Assembly (NCBI RefSeq): GCF_008831505.1
Contig: NZ_CP044507.1
Span: forward strand, 1-64,000
DNA: 64,000 bases
Direction of reading: 5' to 3'
From: Chryseobacterium sp.
GTDB taxonomy: Bacteria; Bacteroidota; Bacteroidia; Flavobacteriales; Weeksellaceae
The translations under genes were made by a program, and so were the position numbers. Shown here piece after piece: positions 1 to 9,220 of this stretch. The notes below the pieces were generated by a model. That model saw only the letters and a list, made by a program, of their open reading frames with translations, was not told the DNA's origin and did no database searches. Position 1 is the stretch's first letter, and each line of letters starts with the position of its first letter.

Positions 1-24
1 CGCAAGGCAGATCCTAGAAGGAGT

Positions 25-732
25 TTAGTTGCGCCGCTGCTGTTTGCGCACCTTTTTTTCCATTTTTTTGGTCATCTCTTTCTGTATCCTCTTTTGCTCC
101 TCCGCACGAAGCCGGGCTTCTTCCATCTGCTTATCCAGGGCGCTGTAATGAGGGTTATTGGTGCATTCCTTACCATATAGTTCAAAATAGGGTCCTAAAT
201 CCTTTTCCGCGGACACGGCGCCGGTCATCTTATCCACATGCATGGTATAATGTGTTCTGGCCAGCGGGCATTCCGATGAAGTCTCTTTACCGGCATCTAC
301 AATAAAATAGCTGCCTTTATCCTGATAGTTGGCCGCATAATCCTTGAATTCAAAATCGATCTGATAACCGTGTGCAAGTGCGGAAAGTGCAGCTTCTTCA
401 CCGTTGTCAATACGGCCAATAAAAGCTTTTAAAGAGGCGTCATCGGTTATATATTTCATAACGCCGTCCTTAAGATAGGCGATATAATAATATCCCGTAC
501 CGTGAGGATTAAGTTTAAAACCTTTTCCCTGGCTCTCAAACGGCAATCTGTTTTCGGATTGCAGAGTCCTCTCCTTTCCTTCCAGATGATAAATCACTGT
601 CCACGAAGAGATCTTCCCTTCCGGAATTATTTTAAGGAGCAGATTTTCAGCGTTAGTAAGATGGACTTTCTTTTCCTGCGAATGGAAAGTTACTGCTGCA
701 AAAAGAGAAGCCAGGGTTATAATTTTTTTCAT
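25..732 (-). CDS. secreted protein of unknown function with charged C-terminal helix
   Basis: I do not recognise this 235-residue protein. Residues 1-19 form a Sec signal peptide (MKKIITLASLFAAVTFHSQ) ending in a flavobacterial-style cleavage region, so it is exported. The mature part has no motif I can name. Residues about 197-235 are a long run of Lys, Arg, Glu and Gln that should form a charged helix or coiled coil ending in Arg-Arg-Asn. It is the last gene of a minus-strand series (TolC-like, SprT-like, manC), 59 bases after the manC stop, and may be cotranscribed. Confidence 0.6.
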   Translation of the reverse strand: MKKIITLASLFAAVTFHSQEKKVHLTNAENLLLKIIPEGKISSWTVIYHLEGKERTLQSENRLPFESQGKGFKLNPHGTGYYYIAYLKDGVMKYITDDASLKAFIGRIDNGEEAALSALAHGYQIDFEFKDYAANYQDKGSYFIVDAGKETSSECPLARTHYTMHVDKMTGAVSAEKDLGPYFELYGKECTNNPHYSALDKQMEEARLRAEEQKRIQKEMTKKMEKKVRKQQRRN

Positions 733-791
733 AAGATGGACATGACGTCATTAAAAAAACGGATAAGGCTTCAACTTATTGTCTGGTGTGA

Positions 792-1874
792 CTATATAAA
801 CTTATCGCCTTTCTTCAGATTTTTAATATCCTGAACGTACTGCTTGATCTTTTGGTCGTTGGCCCGCGGGCAAATCAGCAGCGCTTTGTCGGTATCTACT
901 ATGATATAATCTTTCAGCCCGTCTATCACAACGGCTTTATTGCTGTTCTTAAGACGTACAATATTTCCGGTGGAATTATAACTCATTACATATTTAGAGT
1001 TCACTGCATTTTTATGGCTGTCTTTATGCGCATTTTCATATACAGAGGTCCAGGTCCCAAGGTCACTCCACCCCAAATCGGCAGGGATTACATACACATT
1101 ATCAGCACGCTCCAGAATTCCGTTGTCTATTGAGATCTTGGTCACTTTAGGATATATAAGTTCCACACAGGAATTCTCGCGGTCAGAGTTGTATTCGCAG
1201 GTACTGAACTGTTCGCACATTTCAGGAAGGTAATTCTCAAACGCTTTATATATACTTCTTACGTTCCAGATAAAGATGCCGGAATTCCACAGGAAATCAC
1301 CGCTTTCAAGGAATGTTTTTGCGATTTCCAGGCTGGGCTTTTCTGTGAAGGTCTTCACCTTGGAAACTTCGGCCCCTTCCGTATCGAAGAACTGGATATA
1401 ACCATAGCCCGTATCGGGGCGGGTTGGCGTGATTCCGAGAGTGATCAGATAGTCATTTTCCGATGCCAGTCCGAATGCAAAACTTACCTTCTCCAGAAAG
1501 GTCTTTTCCTTTAAGATCAGATGATCTGCGGGCAATACAATGATATTCGCCTCCGGTGATTTAGCTGCGATTTTGCTGGCCATATAGATATTGCAGGCCG
1601 CGGTGTTTTTCATCATTGGCTCACCAACAATATTCTCAGCCGGGATTTCCGGAAGCTGGGACTTTGAGAGTTCTGCATATTCCTTATTGGTGATCACATA
1701 AATGTTTTCGGGCGGCAGCAGTTGGCTTATCCTGTCAAAGGTTTGCTGGATCATTGTACGGCCGGTACCCAGAATATCCTGAAACTGCTTGGGAAACTTC
1801 TGCGTACTCATAGGCCAGAAACGGCTTCCAATGCCTCCGGCCATAATTACGCAGTAATTGTCTGATTTTAACAT
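792..1874 (-). CDS. manC: mannose-1-phosphate guanylyltransferase
   Basis: Makes GDP-mannose from mannose-1-phosphate and GTP, the precursor of mannose and fucose units in surface polysaccharides; cytoplasmic. The nucleotidyltransferase signature GGIGSRFWP lies at residues 13-21, PADH at 115-118, RPDTGYGYI at 152-160 and the FTEKP active-site segment at 176-180. At 360 residues it matches the single-domain type without the C-terminal isomerase domain of bifunctional ManC/AlgA. The start follows the stop of the SprT-like gene by two bases, so the two are translationally close and probably one transcript. Confidence 0.9.
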   Translation of the reverse strand: MLKSDNYCVIMAGGIGSRFWPMSTQKFPKQFQDILGTGRTMIQQTFDRISQLLPPENIYVITNKEYAELSKSQLPEIPAENIVGEPMMKNTAACNIYMASKIAAKSPEANIIVLPADHLILKEKTFLEKVSFAFGLASENDYLITLGITPTRPDTGYGYIQFFDTEGAEVSKVKTFTEKPSLEIAKTFLESGDFLWNSGIFIWNVRSIYKAFENYLPEMCEQFSTCEYNSDRENSCVELIYPKVTKISIDNGILERADNVYVIPADLGWSDLGTWTSVYENAHKDSHKNAVNSKYVMSYNSTGNIVRLKNSNKAVVIDGLKDYIIVDTDKALLICPRANDQKIKQYVQDIKNLKKGDKFI

Positions 1875-1876
1875 GC

Positions 1877-2467
1877 TTAGCTTATTTTTTCTACTCTGGC
1901 CAAGGGCTTGAAAATGTATTTTTTACCGCTTTCCAGTTGCACACAAATATAGTTTTTATTTCGCTTCTGCTCTATGATATATATCTTCTTACGGTAAGTG
2001 AACCGGTCATTCAGGGCCAGGTCATCAAGGTAGCAGGTTTCATCTTTTACATCTTCTATGTGGAAATATTTAACCAGTTCCGGACTGGCTGTAAAACTTG
2101 CCTTCGGTGAGCGCGAAAAGCGTAAGATAATTGGTTGCAAATCCTCAGGATATACGCTGATACTCGAAATAAGCATGTCGCTGAATATTTTTTTCCATTC
2201 GGGACCATGTGCAGTGATCCTGCCGGCATATCGGTGAAAGGCTACCAGATGAGCCAGCTCATGTGTAAGCACAAAGAAAAAAAGGTGTGGCTGCAGGTTT
2301 GAATTTACAGAAATCTGGTGACTGCCATCCGGCATTTTGCGGTAATCACCCAGTTTGCTGGTGCGACTCCGTGTAATTCTGATATGGATACGGTGGTTTC
2401 CGAACCATTCCTGCAAACTGGCCAGCGCATCAGGTGGCAGATAATTTTCCAAGACGGTAATAGACAT
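1877..2467 (-). CDS. SprT-like zinc metalloprotease-fold protein
   Basis: SprT/Spartan-like domain of about 196 residues. The zinc-binding HELAH motif is at residues 69-73, followed by the typical HGPEW at 87-91, where the histidine is the likely third ligand. SprT-family proteins are cytoplasmic putative proteases; the eukaryotic relative Spartan cleaves DNA-protein crosslinks, but the role of the bacterial members is unclear. The C-terminal half is strand-rich and basic and has no recognisable zinc-ribbon cysteines. It lies 25 bases after the TolC-like gene and 2 bases before manC. Confidence 0.8.
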   Translation of the reverse strand: MSITVLENYLPPDALASLQEWFGNHRIHIRITRSRTSKLGDYRKMPDGSHQISVNSNLQPHLFFFVLTHELAHLVAFHRYAGRITAHGPEWKKIFSDMLISSISVYPEDLQPIILRFSRSPKASFTASPELVKYFHIEDVKDETCYLDDLALNDRFTYRKKIYIIEQKRNKNYICVQLESGKKYIFKPLARVEKIS

Positions 2468-2492
2468 GGTATACGCCTTCCGGCCTCAGTTT

Positions 2493-3833
2493 TTAAAGGG
2501 TAATTGGGATGCCGGCATAGAAATTAAGCAGTTTCAGGCTGAAGATATAATTGTATTTGGCCTGTGCTACAGAGCCCTGGGCATTTGCATAATTGTTCCT
2601 CGCCACATTTACATCATAAATAGTAGCGCGGCCTGCGGCATAGCTTTTCTCCGTAAAATCCAGTGCCAGGGCTGTACTTTTTTCAGTTTCAAGAGCGGCA
2701 AGGTATGATTCATAGCTTGATTCGGCATCAAACTGGGACCTCTGAACATTCTGAAGAACTTCCTGTCGTTGGATCTCCAGCGAATTTTGAGCGATTTGTT
2801 CATTGATGCGGCTTTGTTCCACCTGCAGTCTTGTTATCCCTTTATTGAAGATAGGGATGTTCGCCGAAACGCCGATTTGCTGTCCGAAGGTATCCTGATA
2901 TTGCTGGAAAAAAGTTCTGTCTTTTACGATATTCCCAAACTGGTCATATCTTTTCACCAGGGAATTGAAATAAGAGGATCCAATGCCTGCACTTGCCGAA
3001 ACTGTGGGCCAGAAAGCTGTCTCCGTAATTTCGGTCTGCGCCTTTGCGGCTTTTATGCGGCTTTCTGCAGCTTTAATCTGCGGTTGGTTACCGAATGCGG
3101 TCTCTATAATATCTGCGGCCGAATAAAGCGGTGCCTCTGGTTTCTGTTCGACATCTACCTCGGCCACATCGAAGTTCTTATAATCGGTTAGGCGAAGCAG
3201 CTGGGCCAGTGCAAACAGACTTCTGTCTGTATTTATTTCCGCATTCTTTAAATTCTGATTTTCCCGGGATACTGCGGCTTCAGCTTCGGCGAGTACAGTT
3301 CTCGCGGTGGTGCCGACTTCAGTGGTAATTCTGGCGCGGTCCAGAAGTTTGGTGGCATTCTCCAGCGAACTCTGGGCAATTTTTTCAACTTCCTTATTCA
3401 GCATAATCTGAAGGTACTGCTGGGCTACCTGAAGTGAAATGTCATTTTTTATACGCTCCACATCATAACCTGCTGCTTCCAGTTCAAACTCTGTGCGACG
3501 AATGTTTTTTTCAATACGTCCGTTATTGAAGAGCAGCATATCTGCACCTATATTGGCACTGTTCGTAAAATTATCATTACGCTGGGTATTTCCGAAAAAA
3601 TCGCGACCCTGACCAAAAGAAAAATTATTGTTAATGTTGCCCGCAACAGAGGGCAGGTACTCCCGTTTGGCGATGCTCAGGGAATTTTGCTGTAACCTTT
3701 GGTTGTTTTGCGAACTGATGACCTGGAGGTTGTTCTGAACCGCGTATGCGACCGTTTCCTGCAAAGTCCACTTTTTTTGGGCGCTCAATCCTACGAAAGC
3801 ACAGCCCAAAGCCAAAAAAAGTATTTTTTTCAT
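2493..3833 (-). CDS. TolC family outer membrane efflux protein
   Basis: 446-residue outer membrane channel protein of the TolC/OEP family, which exports drugs or other substrates together with an inner-membrane pump and a periplasmic adaptor. A signal peptide (MKKILFLALGCAFVGLSAQ) is followed by two similar helical OEP repeats rich in Ala, Gln, Asn and Glu, typical of the periplasmic tunnel, and the C-terminus has the expected FSLKLLNFYAG-like end. No adaptor or RND pump gene is next to it; the genes downstream are sprT-like and manC. It is transcribed divergently from folC. Confidence 0.88.
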   Translation of the reverse strand: MKKILFLALGCAFVGLSAQKKWTLQETVAYAVQNNLQVISSQNNQRLQQNSLSIAKREYLPSVAGNINNNFSFGQGRDFFGNTQRNDNFTNSANIGADMLLFNNGRIEKNIRRTEFELEAAGYDVERIKNDISLQVAQQYLQIMLNKEVEKIAQSSLENATKLLDRARITTEVGTTARTVLAEAEAAVSRENQNLKNAEINTDRSLFALAQLLRLTDYKNFDVAEVDVEQKPEAPLYSAADIIETAFGNQPQIKAAESRIKAAKAQTEITETAFWPTVSASAGIGSSYFNSLVKRYDQFGNIVKDRTFFQQYQDTFGQQIGVSANIPIFNKGITRLQVEQSRINEQIAQNSLEIQRQEVLQNVQRSQFDAESSYESYLAALETEKSTALALDFTEKSYAAGRATIYDVNVARNNYANAQGSVAQAKYNYIFSLKLLNFYAGIPITL

Positions 3834-3931
3834 TCCCTAATTTAGTTCGATTAGACGGTATATGGGCAAAAATGTTACAATTTCGGTCTGAAGTTTGGCT
3901 TTTGAATGGAATCTTTTTTGAAATTTGCCAA

Positions 3932-5170
3932 ATGACAAATGAAGAATATCAGCAGGCTGTAGAATGGCTTTTTGTACAGGCACCGAATTATCAGATTGAA
4001 GGTAAGAAGGCCTATAAGCCGGGATTGGAAAATATAACAAAACTGTGTGAGTTTTTTGGCAATCCACAGGAAAAAATAAGAACGGTACATATCGGCGGGA
4101 CTAATGGGAAAGGTTCAACCAGCAATCTGCTGGCTTCCGTACTGCAGGAAGCCGGCTATAAAACAGGCCTTTACAACTCTCCCCATCTCATTGATTTTAC
4201 CGAAAGGATAAAAATAAACGGCAGAAACTGTTCGCATGAATTCGTATATGGGTTTATTCAGAAACTGAGATCGCTGCCACCGGATATACGTCCCTCATTT
4301 TTTGAGTTTACCACGGTGATGGCCTTCGAGTACTTTTATCAGAACAATGTGGATGTGGCAATCATCGAAGTAGGTTTGGGTGGCCGTTTAGATTCTACCA
4401 ATATTATACGGCCTGAAGTTAGTGCCATAACAAATGTGGCTTTGGATCACCAAAACATCCTGGGCGATACCGTGGAAGCCATCGCAATGGAAAAAGCCGG
4501 CATCATCAAGAATCAGACACCGGTTATTTGTGGAGATGAAAACCCGGCGGTAAAAGCGATCGTGGAGCAGAAAGCTATGCAAATGGATGCCCCGCTCATT
4601 GATGCGACACTGATATCTACCAACTTAACTTCCGACCTGGCCGGTAACTATCAGAAGAAAAATATCAAAGTAACCATTGCTTTGGTGGAAGAGCTCCGTA
4701 AGATTGGTTATCATATCCAGCCTGAGCATCTGGAAACAGGTATGATGAATGTTCAAAGAAATACTGGTTTTACAGGAAGGTGGTTTATTTTTTCTGACAA
4801 TCCGCTTACAGTTTGCGATACTGCGCATAACCAGGCGGGACTGACGGAGGTATTCAGCCAGCTAAACAGTATGAAAAGACATAAACATATCGTGTTGGGG
4901 TTTGTTAATGACAAGAAGATTGATGAGGTTTTAAGAATTTTGCCCCAAAACGCTACCTATTATTTTGTTAAACCAGACATCGAACGGGGACGAAATCCAC
5001 TGGAGTACCGGGACATGCTGGAAAGTGCAAAAATAAATTACAGAATATTTCAGAATGTCCAGGAAGGATATAATGCTGCGTTACAAAATGTTAGGCCGGA
5101 AGAAATGATTTTCATAGGCGGCAGCAACTTTGTAGTGGGAGATTTTCTGCAAAAAAATTTGCAGAAATAA
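3932..5170 (+). CDS. folC: bifunctional folylpolyglutamate synthase / dihydrofolate synthase
   Basis: Mur-ligase-family enzyme that adds glutamate to dihydropteroate and to folates using ATP. With the start at 3932 (MTNEEYQQAVEWL) it is 412 residues, the usual FolC length. A longer frame reaches 3746, but that extension overlaps the divergent tolC-like gene and has no family character. The P-loop GGTNGKGST lies at residues 55-63, followed by the ligase-type YNSPHL and the GLGGRLDSTN segments expected in FolC. It ends 33 bases before tRNA-Val; the tRNA promoter lies across its last codons. Confidence 0.92.
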   Translation: MTNEEYQQAVEWLFVQAPNYQIEGKKAYKPGLENITKLCEFFGNPQEKIRTVHIGGTNGKGSTSNLLASVLQEAGYKTGLYNSPHLIDFTERIKINGRNCSHEFVYGFIQKLRSLPPDIRPSFFEFTTVMAFEYFYQNNVDVAIIEVGLGGRLDSTNIIRPEVSAITNVALDHQNILGDTVEAIAMEKAGIIKNQTPVICGDENPAVKAIVEQKAMQMDAPLIDATLISTNLTSDLAGNYQKKNIKVTIALVEELRKIGYHIQPEHLETGMMNVQRNTGFTGRWFIFSDNPLTVCDTAHNQAGLTEVFSQLNSMKRHKHIVLGFVNDKKIDEVLRILPQNATYYFVKPDIERGRNPLEYRDMLESAKINYRIFQNVQEGYNAALQNVRPEEMIFIGGSNFVVGDFLQKNLQK

Positions 5171-5188
5171 AAAAAGCTTGTATATTTG
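5158..5188 (+). promoter_or_regulatory. promoter of tRNA-Val(TAC), Bacteroidota type
   Basis: TTTG at 5158-5161 and TATATTTG at 5181-5188 are separated by 19 bases, the canonical -33/-7 pair of Bacteroidota sigma factor, with the tRNA starting 16 bases downstream of the -7 box. Confidence 0.8.
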
Positions 5189-5203
5189 CAACACCAAAAA
5201 CAA

Positions 5204-5278
5204 GGGTTCTTAGCTCAGTTGGTTCAGAGCATCTGGTTTACACCCAGAGGGTCGGGGGTTCGAATCCCTCAGGACCCA
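5204..5278 (+). tRNA. tRNA-Val (anticodon TAC)
   Basis: Cloverleaf is clear: the acceptor stem GGGTTCT pairs with AGGACCC at 5271-5277 with discriminator A at 5278. The anticodon stem TCTGG/CCAGA encloses TTTACAC, giving anticodon TAC. The T-arm is GGGTTCGAATCCC. CCA is not encoded. The last 17 bases are part of the 47-base attachment repeat, so the gene was regenerated intact when the element inserted. Confidence 0.96.
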
Positions 5279-5308
5279 CAAAATCTCAGAGAAATCTGAG
5301 ATTTTTTT
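5262..5308 (+). repeat. attL: 47-base direct repeat, left copy
   Basis: Identical to 20773-20819. It consists of the tRNA-Val T-arm/acceptor 3' side (5262-5278) plus the hairpin terminator. The first mismatches outside the repeat are C at 5261 against T at 20772, and T at 5309 against A at 20820. Confidence 0.93.
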
Positions 5309-5309
5309 T
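5281..5309 (+). terminator. terminator of tRNA-Val(TAC)
   Basis: A 10-base perfect stem, AAATCTCAGA (5281-5290) with TCTGAGATTT (5295-5304), closed by a GAAA tetraloop and followed by Ts. It lies within the attachment repeat, so a second copy exists at the right end. Confidence 0.9.
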
Positions 5310-5398
5310 GTTTTATACTTTTGTGTAGAGTTAGCGGGGCTTCAGCAAATCTGCAATTTCTTCATACCTTCTCATTTCTCTCATTTTCGAACCTTTTT

Positions 5399-5440
5399 AG
5401 GTTACCCACCAGGTTACCCATCTTTTTCCCAGGTTACCCA
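5399..5440 (+). repeat. three direct copies of AGGTTACCCA, probable integrase arm sites
   Basis: Exact copies of AGGTTACCCA at 5399-5408, 5411-5420 and 5431-5440 (start-to-start 12 and 20 bases), between attL and the integrase start at 5461. The position and regular spacing are those expected of arm-type integrase binding sites or integrase autoregulation sites. The function is inferred. Confidence 0.65.
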
Positions 5441-5460
5441 TATAAATACCCATTGAATCT

Positions 5461-6654
5461 ATGAAACTATCAATCTTATTCCTCCTAAGGAAAAATAAAA
5501 CAAATGCAAAAGGCACATGTCCTATTGAATGTAGGCTTACACTTGATAAGCAAAGAAAGCCATTCTCTACAGGAATATTTATAAATCCTGATAATTGGAA
5601 TGCTCAAAGACAAAAAGCATTTCCACCAAATATGGACAATAACCAAATTAATAATCAATTGAGCCTGATTAAGCAAAATCTTAATCAGGCTTTTTTATTG
5701 CTGCAAGTTCAGGAAAAAGAGTTTGATGTAGATGACATCTACAGATATTATAAAGGTGAAAATATAAAACAGGACAAAACTATTCTTGATATGTTTAATC
5801 TTCACATTTCTAAGCAAGAGAAGCTGATTGGAATTACAACCACAGCAGTTTCAGTAGCCAAGTTCTACCAGACAAGAAATCATCTGAAATCTTTTATTAA
5901 GTATAAATATAACAGGGGAGATTTCATGCTAAAGGAAATGACAATGGCATTTATTACAGAATTTGAATACTATTTGAAAGCAGAAAAACAGTTTAAACAA
6001 AATACCATCCATAAAACCTTACAAAGGTTTAAGCAAATTGTAAAGCAGGCAGTGGGATTAGACTTCTTAGAGAAAGATCCATTCCTTCTGCACAAGAATA
6101 AGAAACCTACTAAGCAAGTGATATTCTTAAGTCCAGAGGAGCTAGCTAAATTAGAGCAGTATAAATTTGCTTCTGTACGACTACAGCAAGTAGCTGATAT
6201 GTTTATATTTTGTTGCTATACGGGGCTACCCTACCAGGAAATGAGAAGTCTTAAGAGTAGTGATATTCAAACAGGTTTCGATGGTAATAAGTGGATTGTT
6301 TTAACTAGACAAAAAACTGACAAGCCCTATTCAATACCGTTACTTTCCAAAGCACAAAAGATTTTGGATAGATATTCACCGGAGTATGAGGTGCTTCCGG
6401 TAATTTCAAATCAAAGATTAAATGCATATCTTAAGGAGATTGCTGAAATTTTGGGTATTGACAAGAACCTTACACATCATATGGCCAGAAAGACATTTGC
6501 TTCCACTATTCTACTATATAATGATATTCCTATGGAGATTGTTTCTGAACTCTTAGGTCATTCAGAAATAAGCACTACCCAAGGACACTATGCTAAGGTT
6601 GTACAGAAGAAGATAAGTCAGCAGATGAATCTGCTTGATAGAAAGCTTAAATGA
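5461..6654 (+). CDS. int: tyrosine recombinase/integrase of the element
   Basis: 397-residue Bacteroidota-type site-specific integrase. The N-terminal arm-binding domain (about 1-95) is followed by a SAM-like core-binding domain (about 105-205) and the catalytic domain (about 220-385). Visible catalytic positions are Lys near 285, His340 and Arg343 (HHMAR), His367 (LGH) and the nucleophile Tyr377 (GHYAK). The first catalytic Arg of the usual TGLR box is absent: the segment reads TGLPYQEM at 254-261, as in the IntDOT-like branch where this Arg is replaced. Its place next to attL and the AGGTTACCCA array indicates that it catalyses integration and excision at tRNA-Val. Confidence 0.93.
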   Translation: MKLSILFLLRKNKTNAKGTCPIECRLTLDKQRKPFSTGIFINPDNWNAQRQKAFPPNMDNNQINNQLSLIKQNLNQAFLLLQVQEKEFDVDDIYRYYKGENIKQDKTILDMFNLHISKQEKLIGITTTAVSVAKFYQTRNHLKSFIKYKYNRGDFMLKEMTMAFITEFEYYLKAEKQFKQNTIHKTLQRFKQIVKQAVGLDFLEKDPFLLHKNKKPTKQVIFLSPEELAKLEQYKFASVRLQQVADMFIFCCYTGLPYQEMRSLKSSDIQTGFDGNKWIVLTRQKTDKPYSIPLLSKAQKILDRYSPEYEVLPVISNQRLNAYLKEIAEILGIDKNLTHHMARKTFASTILLYNDIPMEIVSELLGHSEISTTQGHYAKVVQKKISQQMNLLDRKLK

Positions 6655-6705
6655 TTTTGGTTTTGTAGTTTGTTGTTCTATTTTTACGGTACAATTAGTA
6701 ATTAT

Positions 6706-9105
6706 ATGTATGAATTTAAGGCTAAACCTAATCCATCAGAGATTGATTATAAGACCATCAGACCTGAAGATTTCCCAGGCTATAACGTAAAAGATCAAAG
6801 TTATATAACTATTAAGCCAAATGAAAATGGTTATATTTCTGAGTTTCTTGCACAGGAGATAGATCTTGAACACAAGGATACCACAGTTATTAATGCAAGC
6901 GTGGGACAAGGTAAAACCACAGCATTAATCAGTATTGCGAATGAATATGCTGACAAGAGGGACTATGTTGTCTTTATTGTTGCACCTTTTAAATCATTAC
7001 TGGATCAGTATAAACAGCATTTATTGAATGTAGATGTTGATGAGGGTCATATTCTGGACTATAGAACCCTAGAATACATGACTATTGAAAAGGATAAAGT
7101 TAAGTTTGCTGAAAGAAAATTTCAATTGATGACCTTCAACTTTTTATTGGCCAACAGTGGAGATAGGTACCTTAAGCAGGCTGATCATAAGATTGAGTAT
7201 CTTGATTTCCTGCTAGAAGAGTATCGTTCAAAGGGCAAAAAGGTTGTTATCATTTTTGATGAGATTCATGATGCAATCCATAATTTTAAAGAAGAACTGG
7301 TTTTTAACATTTTTAGATGGAAAGACAGCATACATAAAATATTTGTTTCTAGTGCCACTTTCAATGAATCCTCAAAAGTGGTTATCAAGTATCTAGCAGA
7401 GCTGACTGATCAGAAAATAATAATTTTTGAGTCCCCACGGCTACAGGAAGAGGGTAGGGTTAATGACTTGAATATATTAGTTTATGATAAAGCAACCTAT
7501 GATCTTGAAGACCCCAATCTCATGCAGTTCTTCAATCTTGAGATAGGTGTTGCTAACAAGATCAATATTTTAACTTATACCAGATCACTAGCTCATAAAT
7601 TTATTAGATCTCAAATTGGAATCGGGATAAGGTCTAAATATGGACCTTTTAACGTATGTACAGGTGATACTGAAACAGTATTTAGTTCTGCGCATAATAA
7701 TATAGGCACCACTTTTAAAACAGGAATTAGTATTGATGAAGAAAATACTGCATTTTACATTTTCTTGCCCTCCAGGAAGGAGTATTTTAATCCTTCACCT
7801 AATCTTGGTATATTCTCTGATGGGATCAATTCCTTAATTCAAGCTCTTGCTAGGTTACGAAAGAAGGGAAGAATTTATGTGATTACTCCTGATATGAATA
7901 CTCAATTTGAAGAGCCTGACAGAAGATTTCCAAAATCTAATGCTTTACTGTCCCTTAGCGACCAAGACCGATTATTATCAGCTTTTTATAGTGATTTGAA
8001 GAATAAGCTTTATCCAGAAATAGAATATCTTCAGGGAGACAGAACTTTGATAAAAGCAAGTTTCCCTGACTATAATCAGTATAAACTAGCCAATGGTGAG
8101 CGATTCTTTAGAACATACTTCGACATTTATGGGCGTAATATTACCAATTATTTTAACTGGGCGTCATCTAATAATCAGTTTGTCAACTGTAGGTTGAATA
8201 TAGTATATAAGCTAGATCTCAGGATAGAGGAAAGTAAAATATTAGAAGGGCTGATGGATTATTTCCTTAAAACCTTTTCCAATGATCCTTCCTTTAGGTT
8301 TTCCACTTCCTTTGTGAAATACGATAAACTAAGGAGATCAATTTTTTCTAATCATGTGATTCTCGTGCACAAGCTGGGACGAACAACTGAACTCGAAGAA
8401 TATAAAAATGTAACATTTGAAAAACACATAATCAAATTTATTCAAAATCTAAGTGGATTACCCTATTTAGCTAATGATCTAGGGTCAGATCATGAAGAGC
8501 CTAGCTTGGTTATAAAAAATAAGGAGAGCTTAAAATATCTTGAGCCCTTCAAAATCAGGAAATTAAACAATTATGTCAGATTTTCTGATCCAAACTACCT
8601 CATTACAACAGAAGAGTATATTCGCAATGCCATTTACTATTCTATGAACATTGTTATTAAACAGGACGATTTAAATGTGAAGTTTGAAAAAATAATAACG
8701 TTGTACATGGAATTGGGAGAATATCGAGAGAAGTTGAAAGAATATTTCAAAGACGGAGGAAAATATTTGATAGTTCCAAACGACAAAGATTTCAGGTTTT
8801 CTGATAGTGATTTTAAAAAGTTGAGTTCTTTGTTCGGTACCCTCCTGGAAAATGATAAAATATTGTCAAAAGTGATTATCCCTTTTAAAAGTGGAATAAC
8901 TCACAAGAGCCTATTCACCCTGCTAAAAAAGGTGTATTTTGAAGTAGGAAGAACACACATTGATAAGGAAAAGGTAATTGTAATAAAGAGGGAAATGGAA
9001 TATACTGATATTGGTATTAACCTAATATATCCTGAAAAAGATATTGTTACCGTATTTCATGAATCACAAAAAAAATATCCATATGTTCATGAAGATGGAC
9101 CATAA
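6706..9105 (+). CDS. SF2-type helicase/ATPase of the element
   Basis: 799-residue protein with superfamily 2 helicase motifs: Walker A GQGKTT at 67-72, DEIHD box at 185-189, motif III SSAT at 215-218 and motif VI QALARLR at 379-385. The C-terminal 400 residues are not recognised. The start at 6706 (MYEFKAK) is preferred over a TTG 36 bases earlier because it is the first ATG and lies 51 bases after int. Its place between the integrase and a recombination ATPase suggests a role in element replication or unwinding. It is not a close match to RecG, PriA or UvrB as far as I can tell. Confidence 0.75.
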   Translation: MYEFKAKPNPSEIDYKTIRPEDFPGYNVKDQSYITIKPNENGYISEFLAQEIDLEHKDTTVINASVGQGKTTALISIANEYADKRDYVVFIVAPFKSLLDQYKQHLLNVDVDEGHILDYRTLEYMTIEKDKVKFAERKFQLMTFNFLLANSGDRYLKQADHKIEYLDFLLEEYRSKGKKVVIIFDEIHDAIHNFKEELVFNIFRWKDSIHKIFVSSATFNESSKVVIKYLAELTDQKIIIFESPRLQEEGRVNDLNILVYDKATYDLEDPNLMQFFNLEIGVANKINILTYTRSLAHKFIRSQIGIGIRSKYGPFNVCTGDTETVFSSAHNNIGTTFKTGISIDEENTAFYIFLPSRKEYFNPSPNLGIFSDGINSLIQALARLRKKGRIYVITPDMNTQFEEPDRRFPKSNALLSLSDQDRLLSAFYSDLKNKLYPEIEYLQGDRTLIKASFPDYNQYKLANGERFFRTYFDIYGRNITNYFNWASSNNQFVNCRLNIVYKLDLRIEESKILEGLMDYFLKTFSNDPSFRFSTSFVKYDKLRRSIFSNHVILVHKLGRTTELEEYKNVTFEKHIIKFIQNLSGLPYLANDLGSDHEEPSLVIKNKESLKYLEPFKIRKLNNYVRFSDPNYLITTEEYIRNAIYYSMNIVIKQDDLNVKFEKIITLYMELGEYREKLKEYFKDGGKYLIVPNDKDFRFSDSDFKKLSSLFGTLLENDKILSKVIIPFKSGITHKSLFTLLKKVYFEVGRTHIDKEKVIVIKREMEYTDIGINLIYPEKDIVTVFHESQKKYPYVHEDGP

Positions 9106-9159
9106 TCTGCCTTCAACCTTTATAGTATGGGATTAAATTTTGTCCCAATTTCTTAATAG

Positions 9160-9185
9160 CCAGCCTTTACAAAGGGCTGGTTTTT
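9160..9185 (+). terminator. terminator after the helicase gene
   Basis: CCAGCC (9160-9165) pairs with GGCTGG (9175-9180), with extra T-A pairs inside, followed by TTTTT. Confidence 0.75.
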
Positions 9186-9220
9186 CTATTTATTAACCGT
9201 AATTTTTAATGTTTATTATT

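Noticed and set aside
3746-3931. Long N-terminal extension of folC
   Set aside because: It overlaps the start of the divergent tolC-like gene and the promoter region and has no FolC-like sequence; ATG 3932 gives the family length.
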